Assembly (NCBI GenBank): GCA_003224785.1
Contig: QHZV01000078.1
Coordinates: forward strand, 1 to 7,445
DNA length: 7,445 nucleotides
Reading direction: 5' to 3'
DNA from: Acidobacteriota bacterium
GTDB taxonomy: Bacteria > Acidobacteriota > Terriglobia > Terriglobales > Acidobacteriaceae
Part shown: positions 1 through 6,797 of the stretch, one piece after another
Layout: every line of letters starts with the position of its first letter
Numbering within the stretch: position 1 is the first letter of the stretch
The notes under the pieces: generated by a model
Databases searched by the model: none
What the model was told of the DNA's origin: nothing
Seen by the model: only the letters and a program-made list of their open reading frames with translations
Made by a program: the position numbers and the translations under genes

Positions 1-1585
1 CGCTCAAGACCTTCGCCCGGAGGCCGATTCTTAATAGGCACAAAGCCGTCTGTTGAAGAGGCGGCGCAGTCGCTCTCCGCCGGCGCAATGCGGACGTAAT
101 ATCCGTCAACTCCGACCTGTCGCGCCAAGTCGCCATTCGTGGAATAAGTCCATCGCTCAATATTTTCGTTCCAGGTATCGGCGAGGTCGCGCAAGTATGA
201 AGCTATGCTCGACTCGCCCACGGCATCGGCGATCTCCGCAGCAGCCAACAGTCCCGCCACTTCGACCGCGAGCGTGAATGGAGAATAGCCCGCATCTTCT
301 TCCCATCCGCCCACCAGCGCTTCAGATCGCCGAGCGCGCTACTCGCTTCTCTACGCAGTAAATCAACCAGCAAGATCGGAAACGCGGCTTCGTCCATCTG
401 CAAGCCGTTCCAGTAGGGACGCCCATCGAGCCACATATTTTGCGGCCAGCGGCCATCCGCTTCCTGCGTGACTTCCAGATAATGCAGCACTCGCACCGCA
501 TCGCCGACCGCGCCCGCCGCTAAAAATCCGCCGGCAGTTTCAACCAGATCGCGCGGCCATACCAGGTGATATCCGCCCAGATCTTCATCGCCTTTGTTGA
601 ATCCCCACGGAATGGAAAGGCTGGCAATTACGCCGCCGAGAAAATCTTTCGATTCATGTGCTCGCAAGACCGCTGTGCTCGCGCGATATAAATCGCGCTC
701 GGCATTCGGCCGATCAAGCTTCAGCAACCCTTTTTGCCAATTGCGCCACTGCGAAACGTAGTCGCGAGAAAGCGCATCGTAATCGTCCAGAAGCGCGGCC
801 CGCACCTGCTCGCCGGCTTCGGCCCATATGCCGCCAAAACCGAGCGCCAGCACAAACTCGCCGCCACCTGCAGCCAAATCAATCTCGGCGGTCAAAGCCA
901 CATTGCCGTTCTCAGCCCGCTGATATTGATTTGTTAGCTGATAATTTCGCGACAGCTCGTGCCATCCATCGGAGCTGCCCGCGAATCCCACCGATATCTT
1001 CTTCCAGGGAACCGAGCAGCCGAACGCCAATGCAATCCCCGACGGGCCCTCGGCATAAAGCAGCGGCACGCCTTTGTAGTCGCCCGTCCACCCTGTGTTG
1101 TTGCTGCCTACGTTTCCCAGGTGCGGCGCGAGCAAAGCGAATAGCCGAAGTTTGCGCTCGCTCAGGGTGGGGCCAGGTGCGCCGGGCTGTCCACTAGCGC
1201 TCAGCTCCACGAACTTGACCTTCTGCAAAATTACATTTCTATGCGGATCTGCAAGAATCTCTTTTTCGATCCTGTATCTTCCGGCACTCTCAGTATTGAT
1301 CAGCCGGAACGCCGGAACTCCGGGCTCAACCGGAGCGACGTCGAATTTGCAATCGCGCTTTTCTTCCGAGAAGAAGCCTGTGCCATCCGTGACAATCAGC
1401 CCCATGTCGCGTGTGCACGCCATATCAACCCGGGGGAAATAAATCTCATTCAGAATGCCGTGGCTTAAGGTGAACCACACCCGGCTGCTGCGGTTCAGCG
1501 CCGTGCCAATGCCGGTCTTGGCGCTGGATGTCCAGCGCGGCGGAATCCCCGGCCAGCCGGGCGCGAAGATATTGGAATCACTCAT
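1..1585 (-). pseudogene. GH15 glucoamylase-type glycosidase, internal deletion/frameshift, runs off window
   Basis: This is a family 15 glucan 1,4-alpha-glucosidase-like protein, which removes glucose from the non-reducing ends of alpha-glucans. The ATG at 1585 has AGGA 5 nt upstream, 18 nt after hisA. Residues 1-280 match the N-terminal beta-sandwich domain (PPRWTSSAKTGIGTAL, VWFTLSHGILNEIYFPR, LLAPHLGN); the (alpha/alpha)6 barrel starts near 290 (IPWGFNKGDEDLGGYHLVWP, WPQNMWLDGRPYWNG). No signal peptide is seen, suggesting a cytoplasmic protein. After LKRWW (421-425, near 311-325) the frame turns to nonsense and stops at 203. From about 308 down to 1, another frame reads WEEDAGYSPFTLAVEVAG and later GFVPIKNRPPGEG, typical GH15 sequence containing the catalytic-acid motif. 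The roughly 20-25 codons expected between WW and WEED are missing. Either the gene is dead or the read or assembly is faulty. A Gly/Pro segment at residues about 129-141 is a separate inserted oddity. Confidence 0.85.
1159..1204. repeat. 39-nt in-frame inserted segment with 7-bp direct repeats inside the GH15 gene
   Basis: CGCTCAG occurs at 1159-1165 and again at 1198-1204, exactly 39 nt (13 codons) apart. Between them are inverted arms: GTGG 1167-1170 with CCAC 1191-1194, and GCC 1172-1174 with GGC 1185-1187. The segment codes for the Gly/Pro-rich SGQPGAPGPT between a beta strand and the conserved LLAPHLGN. Removing one repeat plus the segment leaves FVELSERKLRLFALLAPHL, which reads like the family. 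This looks like a small insertion with a target duplication, but a 7-bp match can also arise by replication slippage or chance. Confidence 0.5.
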
Positions 1586-1590
1586 GATTT

Positions 1591-1594
1591 TCCT
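1591..1594 (-). promoter_or_regulatory. ribosome binding site of the GH15 gene
   Basis: AGGA in CAGGAAAATC lies 5 nt before the ATG at 1585, within the 18-nt gap after hisA. A site this close to hisA suggests the gene was expressed from the his transcript. Confidence 0.6.
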
Positions 1595-1603
1595 GAACAG
1601 GAA

Positions 1604-2302
1604 TTAGTTCGAGATTGGAATAGTATCAGGCAGTTTCAATTTTCCAAGATAGAGCGCCATCCCGACAACGGCGTCCACTCCCATCTGATGCAGCTGTTCA
1701 ATTTCTTGATGTGAGGAAATGCCCCCGGCAGCAATGAGTTGGTTCTTGGTTGCTTGCCGCAGTTGCATAACAGGTTCGAGCGGGATGCCATTGAGCATCC
1801 CTTCAGTTTCGATGTGTGTATAGAGAAATGCTCCGCAGAACGATTCAAGCGCCCGCACGGCTTCGAGCGGCGCAATGTTGACGATCTCACGCCATCCGCG
1901 AATCGCCAGCTTGCCGCCGCGAGAGTCAATCGCGAAGATTAGTTTTTCTACGCCTAGCTCATCAGCTGCTTGTTTTGCGAACTCCACATTCATTCGTCCA
2001 TCTTGTATTAGCGATGATCCGAAAATGACTCGTCTCGCTCCGAGGCCCAGCAAGCGTCGCGCATCTTGAATAGTCCGGATTCCGCCGCCAATTTGGCAGG
2101 GAAGCCGGTGCACAAAGAATTCGATTAGTTGCGTATTAGCAGCCTGTCCCATTGCCGCATCAAGATCAATCAGTTGGATCAGCGGAAAAGCCGAGAAGCG
2201 GGTGACCCATTCATCGAAATTGTCGAACTCCAGGGCCTTCTTCTCGCCCTGGATCAGTTGCACCACCTTGCCGTCCATGAGGTCAATAGATGGAATCAGC
2301 AT
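1604..2302 (-). CDS. hisA: ProFAR isomerase (phosphoribosylformimino-AICAR-P isomerase)
   Basis: HisA performs the Amadori rearrangement of ProFAR to PRFAR, the substrate of HisF-HisH. It is a (beta/alpha)8 barrel homologous to HisF. The 232 residues show the catalytic Asp7 ([14 protein letters not shown]) and Asp126 (FAIDSRGGK), and Thr162 in the YTHIETEG strand that matches the catalytic threonine of Thermotoga HisA. Phosphate-binding glycine motifs IGGGIRT and AAGGISS are present. The ATG at 2302 lies in the hisF end (TGC TGA read as ATG CTG A) and has GAGG 5 nt upstream. I favour HisA over the dual HisA/TrpF enzyme PriA because of operon context, but sequence alone does not settle substrate range. 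Confidence 0.95.
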   Translation of the reverse strand: MLIPSIDLMDGKVVQLIQGEKKALEFDNFDEWVTRFSAFPLIQLIDLDAAMGQAANTQLIEFFVHRLPCQIGGGIRTIQDARRLLGLGARRVIFGSSLIQDGRMNVEFAKQAADELGVEKLIFAIDSRGGKLAIRGWREIVNIAPLEAVRALESFCGAFLYTHIETEGMLNGIPLEPVMQLRQATKNQLIAAGGISSHQEIEQLHQMGVDAVVGMALYLGKLKLPDTIPISN

Positions 2303-3057
2303 GGAAACCTCATCGGAATTCCGGCGACCAGCAGGTGCCGTTTAAGTTCTGAAATCGAGCTCAGGCTGAAGTGAAATATGGACGCAGCCAGCGCCGCGTC
2401 GGCCGCGCCCTCCCGAAAGACGTTCACAAAGTCTTTCGCCGACCCCGCACCACCAGAAGCAATCACCGGAATCCGGACAGTTTGCGCGATCGCCCGCGTC
2501 AACTCGCAGTCGAAACCTTCGCGTGTGCCGTCACGGTCCATGGATGTCAGCAATATCTCGCCCGCACCACGATCCTCGGCTTCCTTCGCCCACGCGACTG
2601 CATCTTTGCCGGACGCGACGCGCCCGCCCGCAATCCACGCCTGAAAGCCATTGCCATCCAGTTTCGCGTCGATTGCCACAATCACGGCCTGCGAACCGAA
2701 GCGCTGCGCGATGCACGTGATCAGCGAAGGATCGGCAATTGCAGCCGAGTTGATGCTGATCTTGTCAGCGCCGGCATCGAAAATCGCGCCGGCATCTTGC
2801 AGTGTGCGCACGCCGCCGCCAACCGTGAACGGCACAAACAATTCATTCGCGGTGCGCTTGACGGTTTCAACCAAAGTCGCCCGCTTCTCGTGTGTCGCAG
2901 TTATGTCGAGCAACACAACTTCGTCCGCCCCAGCCGTGCTGTGCGCAGCGGCCAATTCCGCAGGATCGCCGGCATCGCGCAAGCTGAGGAATTGCGTGCC
3001 TTTCACCACCCGTCCGGCGTCCACGTCAAGGCAAGCGATAATGCGTTTCGTCAACAT
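2296..3057 (-). CDS. hisF: imidazole glycerol phosphate synthase, cyclase subunit
   Basis: HisF is the (beta/alpha)8-barrel cyclase that uses ammonia from HisH to convert PRFAR into imidazole glycerol phosphate and AICAR. The 253-residue length is exact for the family. Catalytic Asp11 ([13 protein letters not shown]) and Asp130 (VAIDAK) sit at the canonical positions; phosphate-binding segments [16 protein letters not shown] and IASGGAGS are present, as is Asp51 in [11 protein letters not shown]. The ATG at 3057 directly follows an in-frame TGA, so no longer start exists. No strong Shine-Dalgarno precedes it, unlike the other genes here. The gene stands 195 nt after hisH, and its last 7 nt overlap the start of hisA. 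The position of hisF before hisA differs from the hisH-hisA-hisF order of enterobacteria. Confidence 0.97.
   Translation of the reverse strand: MLTKRIIACLDVDAGRVVKGTQFLSLRDAGDPAELAAAHSTAGADEVVLLDITATHEKRATLVETVKRTANELFVPFTVGGGVRTLQDAGAIFDAGADKISINSAAIADPSLITCIAQRFGSQAVIVAIDAKLDGNGFQAWIAGGRVASGKDAVAWAKEAEDRGAGEILLTSMDRDGTREGFDCELTRAIAQTVRIPVIASGGAGSAKDFVNVFREGAADAALAASIFHFSLSSISELKRHLLVAGIPMRFPC
2308..2311 (-). promoter_or_regulatory. ribosome binding site of hisA
   Basis: GAGG (within TGAGGT) lies 5 nt before the hisA ATG at 2302, inside the hisF 3' end, fitting translation coupled to hisF. Confidence 0.6.
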
Positions 3058-3095
3058 TCAACCAGTTGTTCTCATCCCCAATCATTGTTTGTCAT

Positions 3096-3130
3096 CCCGA
3101 ACTCGCACGCTGAAAGCGGGCGAGCGCGGG
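3096..3130. repeat. imperfect palindrome (REP-like hairpin) in the hisH-hisF spacer
   Basis: Three paired blocks form a hairpin: CCCG 3096-3099 with CGGG 3127-3130, CTCGC 3102-3106 with GCGAG 3120-3124, and CGCT 3108-3111 with AGCG 3115-3118, around a GAA loop. The internal mismatches are symmetric (2 and 1 nt). It is flanked by GTCAT and ACCTTA, and has the look of the short GTCATCCCGA-type dispersed repeats of acidobacterial genomes, which I recall but cannot verify here. There is no T-run on the hisH-distal side, so a rho-independent terminator is unlikely; it could still stabilise mRNA ends. Confidence 0.6.
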
Positions 3131-3199
3131 ACCTTACGATGCCTGTATGCCCGCACCGAAGTTAACTGGACAATCCGTCGATCCTAACGTCAAATTGTT

Positions 3200-3231
3200 T
3201 CCTCTGCGCTCTCTGCGTCCTCTGCGGTTAA
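3200..3231. repeat. short tandem 9-nt repeat in the hisH-hisF spacer
   Basis: Three 9-nt units are seen on the plus strand: TCCTCTGCG 3200-3208, CTCTCTGCG 3209-3217 and TCCTCTGCG 3218-3226, followed by GTTAA. On the coding strand this reads TTAAC and then CGCAGAGGA-type units. The same unit with TGTG in place of TGCG occurs inside hisC at 4665-4703, in the same orientation. It lies just downstream of the hisH stop. Confidence 0.7.
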
Positions 3232-3252
3232 GATGTTGATTTGAAGTAGCGT

Positions 3253-3846
3253 CTAAATCCCGCAGAAATTCTCCAATATCCGCAGCCCCGCGCTCCCCGA
3301 TTTCTCCGGATGAAATTGCACGCCAAACAGATTGTCCTGCTCGACAGCCGCCGAGAATCCGCCACCGTATTCACATTCCGCCGCCGTCGAAGAAAGCAGC
3401 GGCACACGATACGAATGTGTGAAATACACGAACGTCCCATCCCCTATTCCACGCAGCAGCCGGGACGAGCCGTTGCGAATCTGCAAACTGTTCCATCCCA
3501 CGTGAGGAGACTTCACTCGGAAAGGGAAGCGGCTACACTCGCCCGGCCACAATGCGAGCCCGTGGACATCCGGCGCTTCCTCGCTTGACGCCAGCATCCA
3601 TTGCATCCCAACGCAGATTCCGAGAAATGGAACTTTCTGCTCGATTCGTTCAATGATCGTCTCGCGCAATCCGGATTCGTCGAGCGCCTTCGTCGCGGCA
3701 AAGTGACCCACACCAGGCAGCACAATCTTGTCTGCTTGTGCAACGGCCTCGGGTTGATCAGTGACCATCGTCTCTGCACCCAGATGGTCAAATGCCTTCT
3801 TCACCGACGCGAGATTCCCAGCCTTGTAATCCACAATCGCGATCAC
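3253..3846 (-). CDS. hisH: imidazole glycerol phosphate synthase, glutaminase subunit
   Basis: HisH is the class I glutamine amidotransferase subunit that hydrolyses glutamine and passes ammonia through HisF to make IGP and AICAR. The catalytic triad is present: Cys78 in GICVGMQ, His179 and Glu181 in VQFHPEKS. The oxyanion-side motif LPGVGHF and the interface motif PHVGWNSL are also clear. I chose the GTG at 3846, giving 197 residues beginning [11 protein letters not shown]. It overlaps the hisB stop as GTGA, like the ATGA between hisC and hisB, and has AAAGGG 6 nt upstream. The frame stays open to an ATG at 3900, but those 18 residues lie wholly in hisB and do not look like HisH. The gene is followed not by its partner gene directly but by a 195-nt repeat-bearing spacer. 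Confidence 0.95.
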   Translation of the reverse strand: MIAIVDYKAGNLASVKKAFDHLGAETMVTDQPEAVAQADKIVLPGVGHFAATKALDESGLRETIIERIEQKVPFLGICVGMQWMLASSEEAPDVHGLALWPGECSRFPFRVKSPHVGWNSLQIRNGSSRLLRGIGDGTFVYFTHSYRVPLLSSTAAECEYGGGFSAAVEQDNLFGVQFHPEKSGSAGLRILENFCGI

Positions 3847-4430
3847 AGCAATCCCTTTGTGCTCGGCAAGAGTTTCGCCATCTGCTTGTCGCGCCAGCAA
3901 GCCGCACGTAATGCACGGGCAAATGCTTTGAACAAGGCTTCAATCTTGTGATGATTAGACCGGCCATACAGAATTCGCGCATGCACATTCGCCTGGGCTC
4001 CACGAGCAAATCCTTCAAAAAAGTCAGTCACGAGTTCAGATTGCAAATCGCCCACAACTGTCACGCGTACTTTGGTATCCACGATTGCAGCGGCGCGCCC
4101 GGAAAAGTCCACCGCGACGAGTCCCAGCGTTTCATCCATCGGCATCACAAAATATCCGGCGCGCAAAATTCCGCGTTTGCTTCCCAATGCCTCCGCAAAG
4201 CCCTGCCCTAGGGCAATTCCCACGTCTTCCACTGTGTGGTGCTGGTCCACATCAAGATCTCCAGTGGCCTTCAACTCAAGATCAAACGCGCCGTGGTTTG
4301 CGAAGAGTTCCAGCATGTGGTCGAAAAAACGAATTCCCGTTGAAATGTTGTGCCTGCCCTTGCCCTCAATTGTCAGCCGGAGCCTGATCTTTGTTTCTTT
4401 GGTGACCCGATCAATCGCCGCCTTCCTCAT
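3843..4430 (-). CDS. hisB: imidazoleglycerol-phosphate dehydratase (monofunctional)
   Basis: HisB removes water from imidazole glycerol phosphate to give imidazole acetol phosphate, in a manganese-dependent 24-subunit enzyme. The 195-residue protein is a stand-alone dehydratase without the N-terminal histidinol-phosphatase domain of the E. coli enzyme, so histidinol phosphatase must be coded elsewhere. Metal-binding motifs are complete: [13 protein letters not shown] (35-47), HHTVEDVG (64-71) and [17 protein letters not shown] (158-174). The ATG overlaps the hisC stop as ATGA and has AGGTGG 4 nt upstream, reading from inside hisC. The stop overlaps the GTG start of hisH. Length and motifs are normal and nothing odd is seen. 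Confidence 0.97.
   Translation of the reverse strand: MRKAAIDRVTKETKIRLRLTIEGKGRHNISTGIRFFDHMLELFANHGAFDLELKATGDLDVDQHHTVEDVGIALGQGFAEALGSKRGILRAGYFVMPMDETLGLVAVDFSGRAAAIVDTKVRVTVVGDLQSELVTDFFEGFARGAQANVHARILYGRSNHHKIEALFKAFARALRAACWRDKQMAKLLPSTKGLL
3853..3858 (-). promoter_or_regulatory. ribosome binding site of hisH
   Basis: AAAGGG inside the hisB 3' end, 6 nt before the GTG at 3846 that overlaps the hisB stop as GTGA. It supports the GTG over the longer ATG start at 3900. Confidence 0.6.
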
Positions 4431-5545
4431 CGCGCCACCTTTTCACGGACTTCGAGTTCCGTAAACACTTCCCGCAGCGCCGACAGTAGCCGATCATTGT
4501 GTTCCCGAGCGCCAACCGTAATTCGTACACAATCCTTGCAGCCGTAGTCCGCCGAGCGATCGCGGACCAAGATTCCGCGCTCCCGCATGTTGGCGACGAA
4601 CGATTTGCAGTTCTCGCCGAGATGCGTCAGTACGAAATTTGCCCGGCTCGGCCAGAATCGCAATTCCTCTGTGCTTCCTCCGTGCAACTCTGTGGTCTCT
4701 GTGGTCCCGAATTTATGCAGTTCATGCTCCAGTTGCGCGCGGCCTTCGATCGTATCCGCCACATACTTCTGAACGTAATCCCGGTCCGCCAGTGCATCAG
4801 GCAAACACGCCAGCGCAACCGAATTCAGGTTGTAAGGAGAGCTGGCGCGCCGCACCATGCCCATCTGATCTCGATCTCCCATCAGTACGCCGATTCTGAG
4901 ACCAGCCATGCCATACGCTTTCGAAAATGTTCGTGACACAAAAAGATTTGGCGCTTCCCGCCAGCCTGGCGCAATCGTCTCTCCGGAGAATTCGAAATAG
5001 GCTTCATCCACCAGCACGGCCGCATTCGGCGCCGCCCGCGCCATGTCCATCAAATCAGAAAGTGGAACAAACGTGCCCGTAGGATTGTTCGGATTCGCCA
5101 CAGCAATCAACCGCGTGCGCTCGTTGATCGCATCCAGCACCGATGGCGTCGGAAACGCAAAGTCCTGCCCCGCGGGAATGGAGATTACTCGCGCGCCCGT
5201 CGCCGCTGCATAGATTTCAAACATCGCAAACGTCGGCACCACGACTATTGCTTCGTGATCTGGTTGCAGATAGGTTTCGCACACAAGATGGATAGCCTCA
5301 TCGGTGCCATTCGTGAGAAGCAATTCATCAGTGGAAACTCCAAGGTGTGCGGCAACTACGACTTCACCCTTTTCGCGCACGGGATACTTCGCCAACGCCT
5401 CGCCATTCAGGCCTCTAAGGCGTTCAAGCACGCGCGGGGAGCAGCCTTGCGTGTTCTCATTGAAATCAAGCCGTAGCCCTTCGCGATCACCCAGCGGCGG
5501 ATGATATTCCTTCATCGACCGGATTGACTCCCGCGCCCTAAGCAC
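4427..5545 (-). CDS. hisC: histidinol-phosphate aminotransferase
   Basis: HisC is a fold-type I PLP enzyme that transfers the amino group of glutamate to imidazole acetol phosphate, giving histidinol phosphate. The 372-residue protein shows RLDFNENT (27-32 region), [10 protein letters not shown] (150-159), LVDEAYFEF (178-186), the PLP lysine Lys209 in [16 protein letters not shown], and the C-terminal [11 protein letters not shown] and VRITVG. The GTG at 5545 is preferred because GAGG lies 7 nt upstream and residues 1-10 fit the family; an ATG at 5515 is a shorter alternative. The start overlaps hisD by 8 nt and the end overlaps hisB by ATGA. Residues about 281-294 ([14 protein letters not shown]) are an extra polar loop coded by four copies of a 9-nt repeat, just before the conserved WPSRANF strand. 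The PLP site is untouched, so activity is probably kept. Confidence 0.96.
   Translation of the reverse strand: MLRARESIRSMKEYHPPLGDREGLRLDFNENTQGCSPRVLERLRGLNGEALAKYPVREKGEVVVAAHLGVSTDELLLTNGTDEAIHLVCETYLQPDHEAIVVVPTFAMFEIYAAATGARVISIPAGQDFAFPTPSVLDAINERTRLIAVANPNNPTGTFVPLSDLMDMARAAPNAAVLVDEAYFEFSGETIAPGWREAPNLFVSRTFSKAYGMAGLRIGVLMGDRDQMGMVRRASSPYNLNSVALACLPDALADRDYVQKYVADTIEGRAQLEHELHKFGTTETTELHGGSTEELRFWPSRANFVLTHLGENCKSFVANMRERGILVRDRSADYGCKDCVRITVGAREHNDRLLSALREVFTELEVREKVAR
4665..4703. repeat. tandem 9-nt repeat array inside hisC, coding an extra loop
   Basis: Four degenerate units occur on the plus strand: TCCTCTGTG 4665-4673, TCCTCCGTG 4676-4684, ACTCTGTG 4687-4694 and GTCTCTGTG 4695-4703, with 2-nt spacers after the first and second. 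On the coding strand they are CACAGAGG-type units and give HisC residues [14 protein letters not shown]. The array is in frame and has no stop. AATT stands on both sides (4662-4665 and 4710-4713), 48 nt or 16 codons apart, a possible but short direct repeat. Confidence 0.65.
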
Positions 5546-6797
5546 TCGCGCACCTCACGCGAATGGATTCAGCGTGCGCACGCAAGCCCTCGGTCTCCGC
5601 AAGTTGCACGATAGCAGGAGCCAGTCGCGAAAGGCCGCCAGACGAAACTTCCTGCACCGTAATCAGCTTTACAAAGTCCATCACGCTCAATCCGCCACGA
5701 AAGCGCGCCACGCCGGCAGTCGGCAAAACATGATTCGGACCAGAGGCGTAGTCTCCCGCCGCCTGTGCCGAATAATCGCCAACAAAAATAGATCCAGCGT
5801 TCCGCACCAAACTCAGATCGGGCCTATCTACGGTGATGTGCTCGGGCGCCATTCGATTCGCCCAGTCGAAAGCTTGCTGCTTGGATGTCGCAATCAGGGC
5901 AGCCCCGCGGTGTTTTAGCGACTCTTTGGCAATCGCAGGAATGTGTAGGGGCGGCCCCCCAGGCTTGCCCCGCTTAAGGGATGTAATTACTGCATCCGCC
6001 AACTCTTCCGACGTCGTAATAAACACCGCCAGCGTCTCCGGATCATGCTCCGCCTGCGCCACCAAATCTGCCGCAATGAACGATGCCTTTCCTCGCGAAC
6101 TCACAATGACAACTTCCGTCGGCCCCGCCAGCATGTCAATGGCGCAGTCAAACGAAACCATTTTCTTAGCCGCGGTCACGTACAAACTTCCCGGCCCAAC
6201 GATCTTATCCACTCGCGGAATGGTCTTCGTGCCGTAGGCGAGCGCCGCAATAGCTTGCGCGCCGCCGACTTTATAGAACTCATTCACGCCAAGCATCGCC
6301 GCCGCGGCTAAAACCTCGCTGCTCGGCCGAGGAGAAACCAACCGAATGTACTTCACCCCAGCCACTTGCGCCGGGATCACTGCCATCAGTAAGGTCGAAA
6401 CCAGCGGAAAGCGCCCGCCCGGCACATAGCAACCCACAGATTCAAGCGGCCGCACCATTTGTCCCAGCGAAATTCCTTTCGCAGACCGCATCCACTCACT
6501 GGGCTTCTGCCACTCGCAAAACTGTCTGATGTTCTTCGCCGCCATCTGTAATGAAGACTTCAGAGGCCTCGCTGTACTATTCCAAGCTTGCCGCAATTCA
6601 GATTCGCTGATTCGCAAAGACTCTCTGGTCCCTAATCCGTCGAATCTTTTTGCGTAATTGCGCAGAGCTCGGTCACCGTTGTTTCGAAGGTCGTTCACAA
6701 TTTTCTTTACCGCCGGTTCAACTTCCTCGATCCGTGATCCGCGCCGCTCCAACTTCTTCACGTACGCTTCTGCTGCTGTGCCTTTCAAAATCCGCAT
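5538..6797 (-). CDS. hisD: histidinol dehydrogenase
   Basis: HisD oxidises L-histidinol to L-histidine in two NAD-dependent steps, the last reactions of the pathway, using a bound zinc. With the ATG at 6797 the protein has 419 residues, close to the usual 430. Visible motifs are GCYVPGGRFP, GPGSLYVTAAK, LAGPTEVVIV, AADLVAQAEHDP and MAPEHI. The zinc ligands correspond to Gln248, His251, Asp349 and His408, and the catalytic Glu-His pair to 319-320. The frame is open further upstream (to 6914), but the extra 39 residues would lie inside hisG and do not resemble the family; AAGGTGG sits 7 nt before the chosen ATG. The gene overlaps hisG by 1 nt and hisC by 8 nt. Residues about 276-284 (RGKPGGPPL) are coded by a GC-rich palindrome and look a few residues longer than typical HisD. 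Confidence 0.97.
   Translation of the reverse strand: MRILKGTAAEAYVKKLERRGSRIEEVEPAVKKIVNDLRNNGDRALRNYAKRFDGLGTRESLRISESELRQAWNSTARPLKSSLQMAAKNIRQFCEWQKPSEWMRSAKGISLGQMVRPLESVGCYVPGGRFPLVSTLLMAVIPAQVAGVKYIRLVSPRPSSEVLAAAAMLGVNEFYKVGGAQAIAALAYGTKTIPRVDKIVGPGSLYVTAAKKMVSFDCAIDMLAGPTEVVIVSSRGKASFIAADLVAQAEHDPETLAVFITTSEELADAVITSLKRGKPGGPPLHIPAIAKESLKHRGAALIATSKQQAFDWANRMAPEHITVDRPDLSLVRNAGSIFVGDYSAQAAGDYASGPNHVLPTAGVARFRGGLSVMDFVKLITVQEVSSGGLSRLAPAIVQLAETEGLRAHAESIRVRCASA
5553..5556 (-). promoter_or_regulatory. ribosome binding site of hisC
   Basis: GAGG (within TGAGGTG) lies 7 nt before the GTG at 5545, inside the hisD end. The alternative ATG at 5515 has only a distant GGGAG. Confidence 0.6.
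5948..5971. repeat. GC-rich mini-palindrome inside hisD
   Basis: GGGGC 5948-5952 pairs with GCCCC 5967-5971, and GCC 5954-5956 with GGC 5962-5964, around a CCCCA loop; GTA precedes on the left. It codes HisD residues about 276-284 (RGKPGGPPL), where typical HisD has a shorter segment of other composition. It resembles the GTAGGGGCG-type dispersed palindromes found in several bacterial phyla, but only the hairpin itself is visible here. Confidence 0.45.

Noticed and set aside
285..330. Programmed ribosomal frameshift in the GH15 gene
   Set aside because: About 20-25 family codons are missing at the junction, which a frameshift would not explain, and no convincing slippery heptamer with a following structure is seen.
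658..1197. Plus-strand open frames of 60-260 codons, such as 658-1197 and 2371-3165
   Set aside because: They lie opposite well-supported his and GH15 genes, have Arg/Ser/Pro-rich composition typical of antisense frames in GC-rich DNA, and match no family I recognise.
3058..3075. Five-codon leader peptide (ATG AGA ACA ACT GGT TGA) just before hisF
   Set aside because: It has no histidine codons and no attenuator-like structure of the classical his type; it is most likely the chance end of the repeat-bearing spacer.
3096..3130. Rho-independent terminator after hisH
   Set aside because: The stem is interrupted and no run of T follows in the direction of transcription; downstream hisF and hisA belong to the same pathway.
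3170..3205. A promoter for hisF starting with TTGACG on the minus strand in the spacer
   Set aside because: No acceptable -10 box stands 16-18 nt downstream; a single hexamer match is too weak.
3200..3231. CRISPR array
   Set aside because: Units are only 9 nt, contiguous and without unique spacers; the same holds for the hisC array.
3847..3900. Longer N-terminus for hisH from the ATG at 3900
   Set aside because: The 18 residues are hisB read in another frame; the GTG at 3846 with GTGA overlap and AAAGGG fits the family start [10 protein letters not shown].
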